Shown: piece after piece, positions 23,706-31,232 of the stretch
Numbering within the stretch: position 1 is the stretch's first letter
How the letters are laid out: each line of letters opens with the position of its first letter
Program-made: the position numbers and the translations under genes
The notes under the pieces: generated by a model
Seen by the model: the letters and a program-made list of their open reading frames with translations, nothing else
Told to the model about the DNA's origin: nothing
The model's database searches: none
DNA from: JADLGL01 sp050184415
Lineage (GTDB): Bacteria > Pseudomonadota > Alphaproteobacteria > Rhizobiales > Kaistiaceae
Assembly (NCBI GenBank): GCA_050184415.1
Contig: JBFXAJ010000001.1
Coordinates: forward strand, 1 to 64,000
Direction of reading: 5' to 3'
DNA length: 64,000 nucleotides

Positions 23706-23729
23706 CTCCCCCTCCGAGCGGAGGGGGAG
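23706..23729 (-). terminator. Perfect hairpin after the delta-60 repeat gene
   Basis: 10-pair perfect stem CTCCCCCTCC/GGAGGGGGAG with the four-base loop GAGC, ten bases after the stop of the minus-strand gene. No T tract follows, so efficiency as an intrinsic terminator is doubtful. The rest of the gap 23410-23738 shows no gene. Confidence 0.5.
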
Positions 23730-23738
23730 CGGTCATCG

Positions 23739-25154
23739 CTATTCCGCGACCTCGAGGATGACGAGGCGGGCGCCGCCGGTGTCGGCGTTGGTGGTCATCG
23801 CGATCCGGGTGCCGTCGGCGGAGAGCACGGCGGTGAAGAACTGCGAGCCGACGACCGGGTGGCCGAGGACGATGATGCCGTCGCCGTCGACGCTGGTGTC
23901 GAGCTGGCCGTCGGCCGTGAGGACGAACGCCGCCGCGTTGCCGCCATAGCGGCCGACATGGACCGTGCGGTCGTCAGCGAGGACGACCATCGCCCGGCCG
24001 CGGTCCTCATTGGTCGGCTGGACCTTGCCTTCGGACTGGACGGCCTGGGTGCCGTTGTTGCCCCAAGTCGTCGAGACCTCGGTGCCGTTGACCTGGAACG
24101 CCACGAGGTCGGGCTGCAGCGACGTCAGATAGCCGAGGGTCGACTCCCGGCCGCTGCCGGTGGCGAGCCCATAGCCGGTGGTGACGTAGCTGCCGTCCGA
24201 GAGCCGGCCGACCGCGTAGCACTCGGCCATGCCGCCATCGACCAGGAACGGGTTGAAGATGGCAACGCCCGGCTGCGCGGCGAGGCCGACCGCCGTGCCG
24301 GTGGACTCGGGGTTGATGAAGTTGCCGAAGGACTGGTCGAGGGTGCCGTCCGGAAGGAGGCGGAAGAGGACGATGTGGTTGCCGAGGCCGTCGCCGAGAT
24401 TCGAGTAACCTGCGGCGACGATGGCGCCGTCGGCTTCGATCAGGCCGCGGCGGGCATTGTCGCCAAAAGTGCCGCCGACATGGAAGGAGAAGGCGGCCCC
24501 GCCGTTGAAGCCCGGGTCGACCGCGCCGGTGGCGGCGTCGAGGCGGACGACGTACCGGTCCCCGTCCGTGCGGCCGCTGCCATTCGGGGCGGAACCGAAG
24601 CCGAACACGACCAGACGCTCGGCGTCGCCGGTGCGGTCGATAAGGAGATCCCACGCGGTGTCTTCCGGCGGGGCGGTGCCGGTGTAGCCGGCATTGTCGG
24701 CGTTGGCCCAGCCGAACACGACTTCGACCCGGCCATCCTCGCCCCACTCGGTGACCTGCTCGCCGGCCGCGTTGAAGCGGAGGAGGTAGACCGACTGGCC
24801 GCCGTCCTCGTCCTGCGCGTTGACGGCGACGACGACGTCGCCATTGTCGAGCTCCACGACGCCGAGCGAGCTCTCGATGCGGCCGGCCGCAACGTCGATG
24901 TCGGCGACGCCGTCGCCGGCGAAGTTGACGTCGAGCGTGCCGTCGGCGTTGAAGCGGACGACGACGGTGCTGGCGGTCTCATTGGCCCCGATATGGCCCG
25001 AGGCGTAGACCTTGCCGTCGGCAGCGAAGGTCAGGCCGCGGAGGTCGTGGGCAAGCTCCGTGAAGGTGTTCACGACCGGCCGGATGTCGGCGAAGGCGGG
25101 CGCCGCGGCGATCGAAACGATCGCCGTGGTGGCCAGAAGTCGGGTCAGGCGCAT
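23739..25154 (-). CDS. Secreted delta-60 repeat beta-propeller-like protein
   Basis: 471 residues with a signal peptide (MRLTRLLATTAIVSIAAAPAFA). The mature part holds recurring delta-60 repeats: FNADGTLDVNFAGDGVADIDV, then LNGDVVVAVNA-type strands, LLPDGTLDQSFGNF and LTADGQLDTSVDGDGIIVL. Acidic DGD/DGTLD loops may bind Ca2+. Delta-60 proteins are exported or surface-associated and their roles are mostly unknown. AGAGGAAA precedes the ATG. It lies 67 bases after the imelysin gene on the same strand and may be in the iron-responsive transcript; that pairing is inference from spacing. Confidence 0.75.
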   Translation of the reverse strand: MRLTRLLATTAIVSIAAAPAFADIRPVVNTFTELAHDLRGLTFAADGKVYASGHIGANETASTVVVRFNADGTLDVNFAGDGVADIDVAAGRIESSLGVVELDNGDVVVAVNAQDEDGGQSVYLLRFNAAGEQVTEWGEDGRVEVVFGWANADNAGYTGTAPPEDTAWDLLIDRTGDAERLVVFGFGSAPNGSGRTDGDRYVVRLDAATGAVDPGFNGGAAFSFHVGGTFGDNARRGLIEADGAIVAAGYSNLGDGLGNHIVLFRLLPDGTLDQSFGNFINPESTGTAVGLAAQPGVAIFNPFLVDGGMAECYAVGRLSDGSYVTTGYGLATGSGRESTLGYLTSLQPDLVAFQVNGTEVSTTWGNNGTQAVQSEGKVQPTNEDRGRAMVVLADDRTVHVGRYGGNAAAFVLTADGQLDTSVDGDGIIVLGHPVVGSQFFTAVLSADGTRIAMTTNADTGGARLVILEVAE

Positions 25155-25221
25155 GGGGTTTCCTCTTGGGTTTGCGGAGGGTTGGCCGCTTGAGCTGCGG
25201 CACAGGCTTTGGCGGGCGCCG

Positions 25222-26562
25222 CTAGCGGAGCCCGGGAACGAGAACGAAGACACCGAGGCGGTTGCCGGCGTCGCGAAGCGCGCGGCCGAGGTCCTTGAGG
25301 GCTTCGACGGCCGTCGAAGCCTCGGCGCGGAGCGGGCTGTCGGGCGGGGAGGCGAGGATGGCGTCGAACGGTTCGTCGAGCGCCGCGATCGCGGCCTCGG
25401 CCGCGTCGAGCGTGACGATGATTCGCGCATTGGCCTCGGGATTGATCCCGGCGAGGAGGACGTCGAAGCCGGCACCGGTCGAGCCGCCGAAATAGATGCT
25501 GCGGATGCCTTCGAGATTGGCCGCGAAATCGGCGATCGTGGCGTCGCTGAAGCGGGAATGCTCGCGGCTGTCGTCGCGGGTCTCGAGGGCTTCGGCGAGG
25601 CGGATCACGGCCATCTCGGAGCCGGCGAGGATGGCCATGCCGTTGAAGATGCGGCCGACGACGTTGCGCGGCTCCATCAGCCCGAGCGTGGTGCGGTAGT
25701 TGTTGCTGTCCGGGGCCCACGCCGCCGTGACGTTGGCGAGGTCGTTGACGAGGAGTTGGGTGGCGTTGGCGAGATAGTCGCGGCGCCGGTCGTTGTCCGC
25801 TTCACCGGCTGCGAAATCGGTCGTGGGGCGGGCGCCGGAGCTGCCGATTCCCGTGTCCTGGCCCCACAGCAGGAACTCGATGACGTGCCAGCCCGCGGTG
25901 ATGTCGTTCGGGTTCTCGGCGCGGTTCATGGCCGCGATCGATTGCCGGGTAAGGGGGATGGCGGGATCGTTCACGATCCCCGCCGCCGCATCGCCGGCCA
26001 CGTAGTCGATCAGGTCGACCCGCACCGGCGCGCCATTGAGGCGTCCCTCCGGTCCGCCGCCGCCGTCGATCGGGCCGCCATAGAACCGGAACGCCTCGGT
26101 GGCCATGTAGGCCGGCCGGGCCGCGAGCCAGGCGTCGTGGGCGGCGGCGAGCGTGGCATCGCCGGGGGCGTCGAGGAGGGCGGTGACGGCGTCGCGGAGC
26201 GCCACCGCGGCGGCGTGCGCTGCGCCATAGGATTCATGGGCGACCGCGCCATAGGCGGCGATCTGAGCGGCCGCGTCATACTGGTAGTCATTGGGATTGG
26301 TGCTGAGGAGCCGGTAGTCCGCCATCGGGCGGACTTCGCCGCCGGGCACTGCCACCGCGCCCTCACCGCCTTCTCCGCCTTCTCCGGCCGGCGCCCCTTC
26401 TTCCTGCGCGAGGCGGATGCCGATCGCGGCGTCCATGGCCTGCGGCGGCGCCGCGCGGGGCGCCGTCTCGGTGGCGGCGAGCGCGCCGGACCCGGTGACC
26501 GATCCGCCGCCGACGAGGACGGCCGCGGAGAGCCCGAGCCAAATTCGTGTCTTGCGTTCCAT
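25222..26562 (-). CDS. Imelysin-family periplasmic iron-linked protein
   Basis: 446 residues. The N-terminal signal is MERKTRIWLGLSAAVLVGGG. A long acidic linker (EGAPAGEGGEGGEG) precedes the imelysin (M75/EfeO-like) domain. Diagnostic is GWHVIEFLLWGQD, the conserved HxxE motif thought to bind metal, followed by RRRDYLANATQLLVNDL, and the second half has RIFNGMAILAGSEMAVIRLAEALETRDDSREHSRFSDAT. Imelysins are periplasmic and iron-regulated; despite the name proteolysis is unsupported. It is divergent from a PiuC-type hydroxylase across an iron-box-rich region, fitting iron acquisition. Confidence 0.88.
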   Translation of the reverse strand: MERKTRIWLGLSAAVLVGGGSVTGSGALAATETAPRAAPPQAMDAAIGIRLAQEEGAPAGEGGEGGEGAVAVPGGEVRPMADYRLLSTNPNDYQYDAAAQIAAYGAVAHESYGAAHAAAVALRDAVTALLDAPGDATLAAAHDAWLAARPAYMATEAFRFYGGPIDGGGGPEGRLNGAPVRVDLIDYVAGDAAAGIVNDPAIPLTRQSIAAMNRAENPNDITAGWHVIEFLLWGQDTGIGSSGARPTTDFAAGEADNDRRRDYLANATQLLVNDLANVTAAWAPDSNNYRTTLGLMEPRNVVGRIFNGMAILAGSEMAVIRLAEALETRDDSREHSRFSDATIADFAANLEGIRSIYFGGSTGAGFDVLLAGINPEANARIIVTLDAAEAAIAALDEPFDAILASPPDSPLRAEASTAVEALKDLGRALRDAGNRLGVFVLVPGLR

Positions 26563-26639
26563 TTCCCTCAGCTTCCTCCTCGCACTCCGATCGGCATCGG
26601 AGTTGCCCCATTCAGGGGGCGCGTGTTAGTAGCGAGGTA

Positions 26640-26754
26640 GACTTGGCAAAGTCAAGTTTATCTGGCTCGTCCGAGCGTCAATTTTCCTGCAAGATAGAGG
26701 AATGAAGTTTAGAATTGTTCCCGTCTAAAGAAACAACCTTAGAGTCCTTCTGAA
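26640..26754. promoter_or_regulatory. Iron-responsive operator region between imelysin and hydroxylase genes
   Basis: Three inverted repeats lie in the 194-base divergent spacer. GACTTGGCAAAGTC (26640-26653) overlaps a TTGACT -35 for the imelysin gene. TTTAGA (26708-26713) and TCTAAA (26724-26729) are perfect arms with a ten-base spacer. CTTAGAGTCCTTCTGAA (26738-26754) matches the Irr-type box TTTAGAAnnnTTCTAAA at 11 of 14 fixed positions, directly before the hydroxylase ATG. The arm sequences are those used by RirA/Irr iron control in Hyphomicrobiales. Binding is inferred, not shown. Confidence 0.55.
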
Positions 26755-26756
26755 AC

Positions 26757-27422
26757 ATGATCCTCTGTATTGGAAACGTTCTAGACAATGCGGGCGTGGA
26801 AGCCGTCCGGGCGGCCGTTGCCGGAGGGACGTACGTGGACGGCGTAGCGACCGCCGGCTGGGCGTCGCGCATCGTCAAGAAGAACGAGCAGTTGAAGCCG
26901 GGCCTGGAATCGCAGTCGGCGCAGCGGCTGGTGCTGGATGCCCTCAGGGCCAACCAGGTGTTCCAGGCCGCCGCCTTCCCGCAGCGGATCGGGCCGCCGC
27001 TCTTCAGCCGTTACACTCCCGGCATGGCGTTCGGCACGCATATGGACAACGCCATCATGGGCGAGGACAACCTTCGCACCGACATTTCGGTGACGGTGTT
27101 CCTGTGCAATCCCGAGGACTATGACGGCGGCGAGCTGGTGATGGACCTGACCGGCGGCGAGCAGGCCTACAAGCTCGAGGCGGGCTCGGCGATCGTCTAT
27201 CCCTCGACGATGCTCCACCGCGTCAACGAGGTGACGCGCGGGGTCCGCGAGGTATCGGTGATGTGGGTGCAGAGCCTGATCCGCAGCGCCGAGAAGCGCG
27301 AGCTGCTGTTCGATCTCGACCGCGCGCGGCGCGCGCTGTTCGAGCGCGAGGGCAAGACGCCGGAGTTTGACCTCCTCAGCAAGACGGCGTCGAATCTCCG
27401 GCGCATGTGGGTCGAGCCCTAG
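26757..27422 (+). CDS. Fe(II)/2-oxoglutarate-dependent PKHD-type hydroxylase (PiuC/YbiX family)
   Basis: 221 residues, double-stranded beta-helix dioxygenase of the PKHD/PiuC/YbiX family. The HxD facial triad is visible: His95 and Asp97 in GTHMDNAIMG, and the distal His154 in TMLHRVNEVTRG with the 2-oxoglutarate-binding Arg a few residues later. The family strands ISVTVFLCNPEDYDGGEL and the C-terminal RSAEKRELLFDLDRAR block match. PiuC homologues are usually iron-starvation genes next to TonB siderophore receptors; here the receptor is absent, but iron boxes and the divergent imelysin support the same regulation. Confidence 0.92.
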   Translation: MILCIGNVLDNAGVEAVRAAVAGGTYVDGVATAGWASRIVKKNEQLKPGLESQSAQRLVLDALRANQVFQAAAFPQRIGPPLFSRYTPGMAFGTHMDNAIMGEDNLRTDISVTVFLCNPEDYDGGELVMDLTGGEQAYKLEAGSAIVYPSTMLHRVNEVTRGVREVSVMWVQSLIRSAEKRELLFDLDRARRALFEREGKTPEFDLLSKTASNLRRMWVEP

Positions 27423-27451
27423 CGACCGCACGGACAATTTGGATTGGACCC

Positions 27452-27889
27452 ATGGCGATCAAACGGATGGACAATGTCGGTATCGTCGTCGACGACCTCG
27501 GCGAGACGGTCGACTTTTTTCGCGAGCTCGGCCTCGAACTCGAAGGGCAGGGGATAATCGAAGGCGAATGGGCGGGACGGGTCACGGGACTGGGTGACCA
27601 GCGCGTCGAGGTCGCCATGATGCGCACGCCTGACGGCCAAAGCCGGCTCGAGCTCTCCCGCTTCCTCGCGCCACCTGTCGCCGCGGATCACCGCAATGCC
27701 CCGGTCAACGCGTTGGGCTATCTCCGCGTCATGTTTGCCGTCGACGACATCGACGGCACCGTGGCACGGCTCCGCGGTCGCGGCGCGCAGCTCGTCGGGG
27801 AAGTCGTCAACTACGAAGGCGTGTACCGGCTTTGCTACATTCGGGGGCCGGGCGGGCTTCTGATCGGACTCGCCGAAGAACTCGCCTGA
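27452..27889 (+). CDS. VOC family protein (glyoxalase-like)
   Basis: 145 residues from the ATG at 27452. The first VOC module is MDNVGIVVDDLGETVDFFRELGLELEGQ. The second is LRVMFAVDDIDGTVARLRGRGAQLVGEV, and the closing strand YRLCYIRGPGGLLIGLAEEL carries a position equivalent to the metal-ligand Glu. EVAMMRTPDGQSRLELSRF supplies the second ligand region. The substrate cannot be predicted. It follows the hydroxylase gene by 29 bases, so the two may be cotranscribed, although a functional link is not obvious. A long hairpin follows the stop. Confidence 0.85.
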   Translation: MAIKRMDNVGIVVDDLGETVDFFRELGLELEGQGIIEGEWAGRVTGLGDQRVEVAMMRTPDGQSRLELSRFLAPPVAADHRNAPVNALGYLRVMFAVDDIDGTVARLRGRGAQLVGEVVNYEGVYRLCYIRGPGGLLIGLAEELA

Positions 27890-27904
27890 CCAAGGACGAT
27901 GAGA

Positions 27905-27942
27905 GGGCGAGAGGCTGTCGCTGTCGACAGCACGTCTCGCCC
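27905..27942. terminator. Bidirectional long hairpin between convergent genes
   Basis: Outer arms GGGCGAGA (27905-27912) and TCTCGCCC (27935-27942) and inner arms GCTGTCG/CGACAGC form an extended stem-loop in the 64 bases between the stops of the VOC gene (plus) and the next gene (minus). No T tracts flank it, but its position suggests a shared transcription barrier. Confidence 0.5.
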
Positions 27943-27953
27943 AACTTCCGAGG

Positions 27954-28361
27954 CTAGCTTCTCAGCTTCGCCAATCCCGGGACCGAGCCGATGATGCCGT
28001 CGACGACGGGGGCCGGCGCGACGGTCCGCGCGTGGTCGAGGAACATCGTCGTCATGGTGCCGATCTGGCCTGCGCTCAGGCCGGACGCGGCGAGGCCGGC
28101 GAGGCCCACGCCGTTGACCGTGCCAGTGCGCGCCGCAAGCGTCGCGTAGAGCGTGTCCTTCGGATCGAGCCCGGCCTCAGCGGTCTCGTGGTCGGCATCC
28201 GAGGCGAGCGTGCGCGCGTGCGGCAGCGCCGCGAAGAGCGCGGCGACCGACGGCTTGTCGGCGTTCCGCTCGATGAGGCTGAGGAGGGAGCCGACGGCAG
28301 TCGTTGCGGTGGCGGTGGAGACGCCGAGACGGCCGGCGACGGCATTGATGAAAGTCTGCAT
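27954..28361 (-). CDS. Small Ala/Gly-rich protein, DUF2780-like
   Basis: 135 residues. MQTFINAVAGRLGVSTATATTAVGSLLSLIERNADK followed by a Gly/Ala-rich helix-loop pattern, GLAGLAASGLSAGQIGTMTTMFLDHAR and the end GLAKLRS recall DUF2780/DUF937-like helical-repeat proteins. No signal peptide and no cysteine are seen. The ATG at 28361 is adopted because upstream in-frame sequence is the pyrE promoter region; the purine-rich AGGA directly abuts the ATG, which is unusual. Function unknown. It is convergent with the VOC gene and divergent from pyrE. Confidence 0.55.
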   Translation of the reverse strand: MQTFINAVAGRLGVSTATATTAVGSLLSLIERNADKPSVAALFAALPHARTLASDADHETAEAGLDPKDTLYATLAARTGTVNGVGLAGLAASGLSAGQIGTMTTMFLDHARTVAPAPVVDGIIGSVPGLAKLRS

Positions 28362-28569
28362 TCCTGGTGTTTCGTGGTCCTGGTCCGCGCCGGCGGACGC
28401 GTGTCCGCCGCTGAGCGCGGCCTGCATTGCATGTGGTAAATACCGGCCGGCGTTAAATGCCCCGACCGAAAAAAAGCCCGGGACGACGCGCACGCGCCGC
28501 AACGCTGCGCTTGACCGCGCGACCGCCGCGCGCATGGTCTCGCCGCAACGTCCAGCAAGGGGCAACAGC

Positions 28570-29151
28570 ATGCAGGCAATCGACCCGGGCGCGATGCTCT
28601 CCGCCGAGGAGCGGGCGCGGCTGATCGCGATCATCTCCGAGCGTTCGTTCCGCCGCGGAAGCTTCAAGCTGGCGTCCGGCCGCGAGAGCTCGCTCTACTT
28701 CAACCTCAAGCCGACGCTCATGCAGCCCGAAGGGTCGTATCTCGCCGCCCGCGCCCTCTATGCGCTGTCGGCCGACACCGGCGCCGACTATGCCGGCGGC
28801 CTGGAGATGGGCGCCGTGCCGATCCTCGGCGCGATCGCCGCGATCAGCCACATGGCGGGCCGGCCGCTCGCGACCTTCTTCGTCCGCAAGGCCGCGAAGG
28901 ACCATGGCACGAAGTCGCTCGTCGAAGGGCTCAAGGACGGTGAGACGCTTGCCGGCAAGCGGGTGCTGATGATCGACGACGTGACCACCACCGGCGGCTC
29001 GACCGCGAAGGCGATCGAGGCGGCGCGGACCGAAGGGGCGGTCGTCGACTTTGCCGTGAGCCTTCTCGACCGCGAGGAAGGCGCGACCGAGAACATGGCG
29101 AAGATCGGAGTGACGCTGCGGTCGGTGCTGCGGGCGAGCGACTTCGTGTGA
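28570..29151 (+). CDS. pyrE: Orotate phosphoribosyltransferase
   Basis: 193 residues. Converts orotate and PRPP to orotidine 5'-phosphate in pyrimidine synthesis. The PRPP-binding motif VLMIDDVTTTGGST occupies residues 132-145. The N-terminal FKLASGRESSLYFNLKPTL, then GGLEMGAVPILGAI and FFVRKAAKDHGTKSLVEG (catalytic loop with Lys) are all present, so the enzyme should be active. AAGGGGC lies upstream of the ATG. The next gene of the pathway is not adjacent, so it is a single-gene unit. Length is normal for the bacterial short PyrE class. Confidence 0.95.
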   Translation: MQAIDPGAMLSAEERARLIAIISERSFRRGSFKLASGRESSLYFNLKPTLMQPEGSYLAARALYALSADTGADYAGGLEMGAVPILGAIAAISHMAGRPLATFFVRKAAKDHGTKSLVEGLKDGETLAGKRVLMIDDVTTTGGSTAKAIEAARTEGAVVDFAVSLLDREEGATENMAKIGVTLRSVLRASDFV

Positions 29152-29236
29152 GGCTGCCGATCAGTCAGAGGATGGACGCCGGCTAAGGAACGCGGGCATC
29201 CGGTCCGGATCGCGCGTCCGCCGGCTTTGCCAGCCC

Positions 29237-29737
29237 CTATTCCTCTGATTCGCCGCGCATCGCGCGGAAATCCTCCTCGATGCGGCGTATCCAGCGGTCG
29301 TAGATGCCGAAGAGGGCGCGGCGCTCGTCGTCGCTGAGGTCGTCCATCAGGAAGCGCTTGGCGCGCCAATAGGGCACGGCGTTCGCCTCGGCGACGGCGT
29401 CGCCCGCGGCGGTGAGCTCGATCAGCGTCGCACGCCGGTCCGAGCTGTGGGGCGTCCGGCGGGCAAGGCCTTCCTTCTCGAGACCGTCGACCAGCGTCGT
29501 CAGGGTTCGCGCGGCAACGCCCGCCTGCTTGGCCAGCGCGCTCATCTTCTGGGCGCCTTCGGCCTGGAGGAGGAAGAGGAGCTTGAGCCGGGCTTCGGTG
29601 ACGCCGCCAGTGGAGCTGCCGAGGCGGATGCGCATCCAGCGGTCATAGACAAGGGTCAGGCGGTCGATCGTCGCCACGAGCGTTTCGATGCTCGGGGCTT
29701 CGTCGACAGCGACCATTGCTTCAGCGCGCCGTGGCAT
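29237..29737 (-). CDS. MarR family transcriptional regulator
   Basis: 166 residues. The winged-helix core starts with VTEARLKLLFLLQAEGAQKMSALAKQAG (helices 2-3), the recognition helix AARTLTTLVDGLEKEGLARRTP and the wing SSDRRATLIELTAAG; flanking helices form the dimer interface. The C-terminal block PYWRAKRFLMDDLSDDERRALFGIYDRWIRRIEEDF is a longer tail than typical. Its target is unknown. Decayed remains of a close paralogue lie 244 bases upstream. No clean palindrome lies directly in front of this gene. Confidence 0.9.
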   Translation of the reverse strand: MPRRAEAMVAVDEAPSIETLVATIDRLTLVYDRWMRIRLGSSTGGVTEARLKLLFLLQAEGAQKMSALAKQAGVAARTLTTLVDGLEKEGLARRTPHSSDRRATLIELTAAGDAVAEANAVPYWRAKRFLMDDLSDDERRALFGIYDRWIRRIEEDFRAMRGESEE

Positions 29738-29980
29738 CTTCTCTCCTCTCCGCAGTCAATCGACCTATCATACTGGAAAGTCAGGACTCGGGACGCCACC
29801 CGCAATCGGGCAGCCGGGTCATTCGGACGCAGTACGGAGCAAACATCATGCCTTCCGGAGGATCCGCCTGTGCGGCCCGTGGATATTGAGCCAGCTCAGG
29901 AAGAGAACGAAATTGGGTCGGACTGAAGGTCCTGCAAGCCCTCCCGCCTCGCGCGCGCTCCGGCGCCCCCGCCCTTCATC

Positions 29981-30299
29981 CTAGTCGCCGCCGAGCAGTT
30001 CGACGTCGGTCGCAATCATCGATGTCCACCGATTGTATATTTCGACCATCACGTTCCGTTTCTTCGGCGGAGAGCGCGCCGAACAGGAAGTTCTTGCCGC
30101 CCAATAGGAGCCGGATCTCTCAGGGGCCCCCTTCAGGCCGGGCAGCCGTGAGCCTGACCCACGATCGCGCGGCGGTCGCTCTCGTGAGCGCGCCAGCACG
30201 ATCATCGTAGTCTGGTGAAGCCGCGGCCGTATCGATGAGCGAGCCGAGGGCGGAGTGGGGTGCTCCTCCCGTGGCTGGCGCCTGCGTCTTCGCTGCCAC
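29981..30299 (-). pseudogene. Decayed MarR paralogue
   Basis: Minus-strand sequence resembles the intact MarR gene but is broken. A likely GTG start at 30299 (AGGAAGGGA upstream) opens an N-terminus with SALGSLIDTAAASPDYDDRAG. The helix-turn-helix core is missing. The wing survives as SDRRAIV followed, one frame over, by RLTAA. After another shift the tail reads YW..FLFGALSAEE and VEIYNRWTSMIATDVELLGGD, matching YWRAKRFLMDDLSDDE and FGIYDRWIRRIEEDF in the neighbour. At least two frameshifts and a deletion make it non-functional. Confidence 0.6.
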
Positions 30300-30320
30300 C
30301 GATCCCTTCCTATTGACATA

Positions 30321-30334
30321 GTGAGCCTACTCAC
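30321..30334. promoter_or_regulatory. Palindromic operator-like site upstream of the MarR remnant
   Basis: GTGAG and CTCAC arms around CCTA form a perfect 14-base inverted repeat 22 bases before the pseudogene start, embedded in an AT-richer segment. It would suit a MarR-type dimer and may be the relic operator of the decayed regulator, or still be used by the intact one. Confidence 0.4.
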
Positions 30335-30430
30335 AGTACCGGTGCTCATAAGCGGCTGAGAGAAAAAAATCATCCGCGGATAGCCCCGGGAGGGGAGGCA
30401 CGCAAGCGAGTCCGCGGCCGCGGCACCGGC

Positions 30431-30462
30431 ATTGGACCCCGGGTCAAGCCCGGGGAGGAGGT
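30431..30462. repeat. Single palindromic repeat unit (CCCCGGGTCAAGCCCGGGG type)
   Basis: ATTGGACCCCGGGTCAAGCC followed by CGGGGAGGAGG is one half of the dispersed element seen as pairs elsewhere (33922-34032, 52456-52573, 63131-63244). The following bases GTGGATGGGGCCGTCCGCAA also recur after other copies. It lies in the gap between the MarR remnant and the small gene at 30561. Confidence 0.75.
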
Positions 30463-30560
30463 CGTGGATGGGGCCGTCCGCAACCGATCCGCTCTCGCAG
30501 ACCTTTACCCAGCAGTCCCCGCAAGGGGGAGGTTGGGGCGGAGCTTAGAGAGCCGACCTC

Positions 30561-30971
30561 CTACTGCTTCGGCTGCAGGATGCCGAGCTCCGCGACTTCG
30601 GCCTGGAGGGCCTCGAAATCCGCTGCCTTGACGGCGAAGGCGAGGGGGAAGGCGCCGGTGTGTACCGCGAGATACGCCTCTCCCTGCTGCCGGCCCGGGA
30701 TCACCCCGAGCGCCACCGCATCGACCGCCGTCGCGTTCATGCGTTCGCCGAGCGCCGGCCGCCGGAGCCGGCCGGCAAGCTGGGCCCCGCGCTGCGTGAG
30801 CTGGACGAGCTGCGCGATCAGCGCCGGGATATCGCTCTGCTTGAACCCGAACAGGTGCTTGCCGCCATCGAGGGTCTCGAAGGTGAGCGAGACGGTCTCC
30901 CTGTTGTACGCGCCGTCGCTGAAGGCGACGACGGCTTCGGCTGCTGTGAGCTTGCGGCCCTCTTCGGACAT
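30561..30971 (-). CDS. Conserved hypothetical protein
   Basis: 136 residues with no signal peptide or membrane helix. It begins MSEEGRKLTAAEAVVAFSDG and shows AYNRETVSLTFETLDGGKHLFGFKQSDIPALIAQLVQLTQRGAQ, then DAVALGVIPGRQQGEAYLAV and FPLAFAVKAADFEALQAEVAELGIL. The pattern (beta hairpin, long helix, beta sandwich) is tidy and codon use is normal, so it is a real gene. AAGGGGA precedes the ATG. I do not recognise the family. It is convergent with nothing and divergent from the c-type cytochrome gene. Confidence 0.7.
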   Translation of the reverse strand: MSEEGRKLTAAEAVVAFSDGAYNRETVSLTFETLDGGKHLFGFKQSDIPALIAQLVQLTQRGAQLAGRLRRPALGERMNATAVDAVALGVIPGRQQGEAYLAVHTGAFPLAFAVKAADFEALQAEVAELGILQPKQ

Positions 30972-31232
30972 CGAATTCCCCTTGCCGTTTCGAACTTTGG
31001 GCGCCTCAATGCCCCGGCTTCGGCACCGCCGCAAGGGCCCGCAGGGAATCATCGGCACTGGAACCGGCCTCATCGCGTGATCCCGGCCCGCGGTTTCGTC
31101 CGGTCCCGACGGAACCCGGCGTGCGGCGAAGACGAGGGCGCGCTCCGGACACTCGAAGGCGCGGGGAACGGGCGGGCCCGTCGCGCCGTTCCGATCGGAG
31201 CAAGCTCCGCCCCGAGGAAAGGCCTCGCCGCC

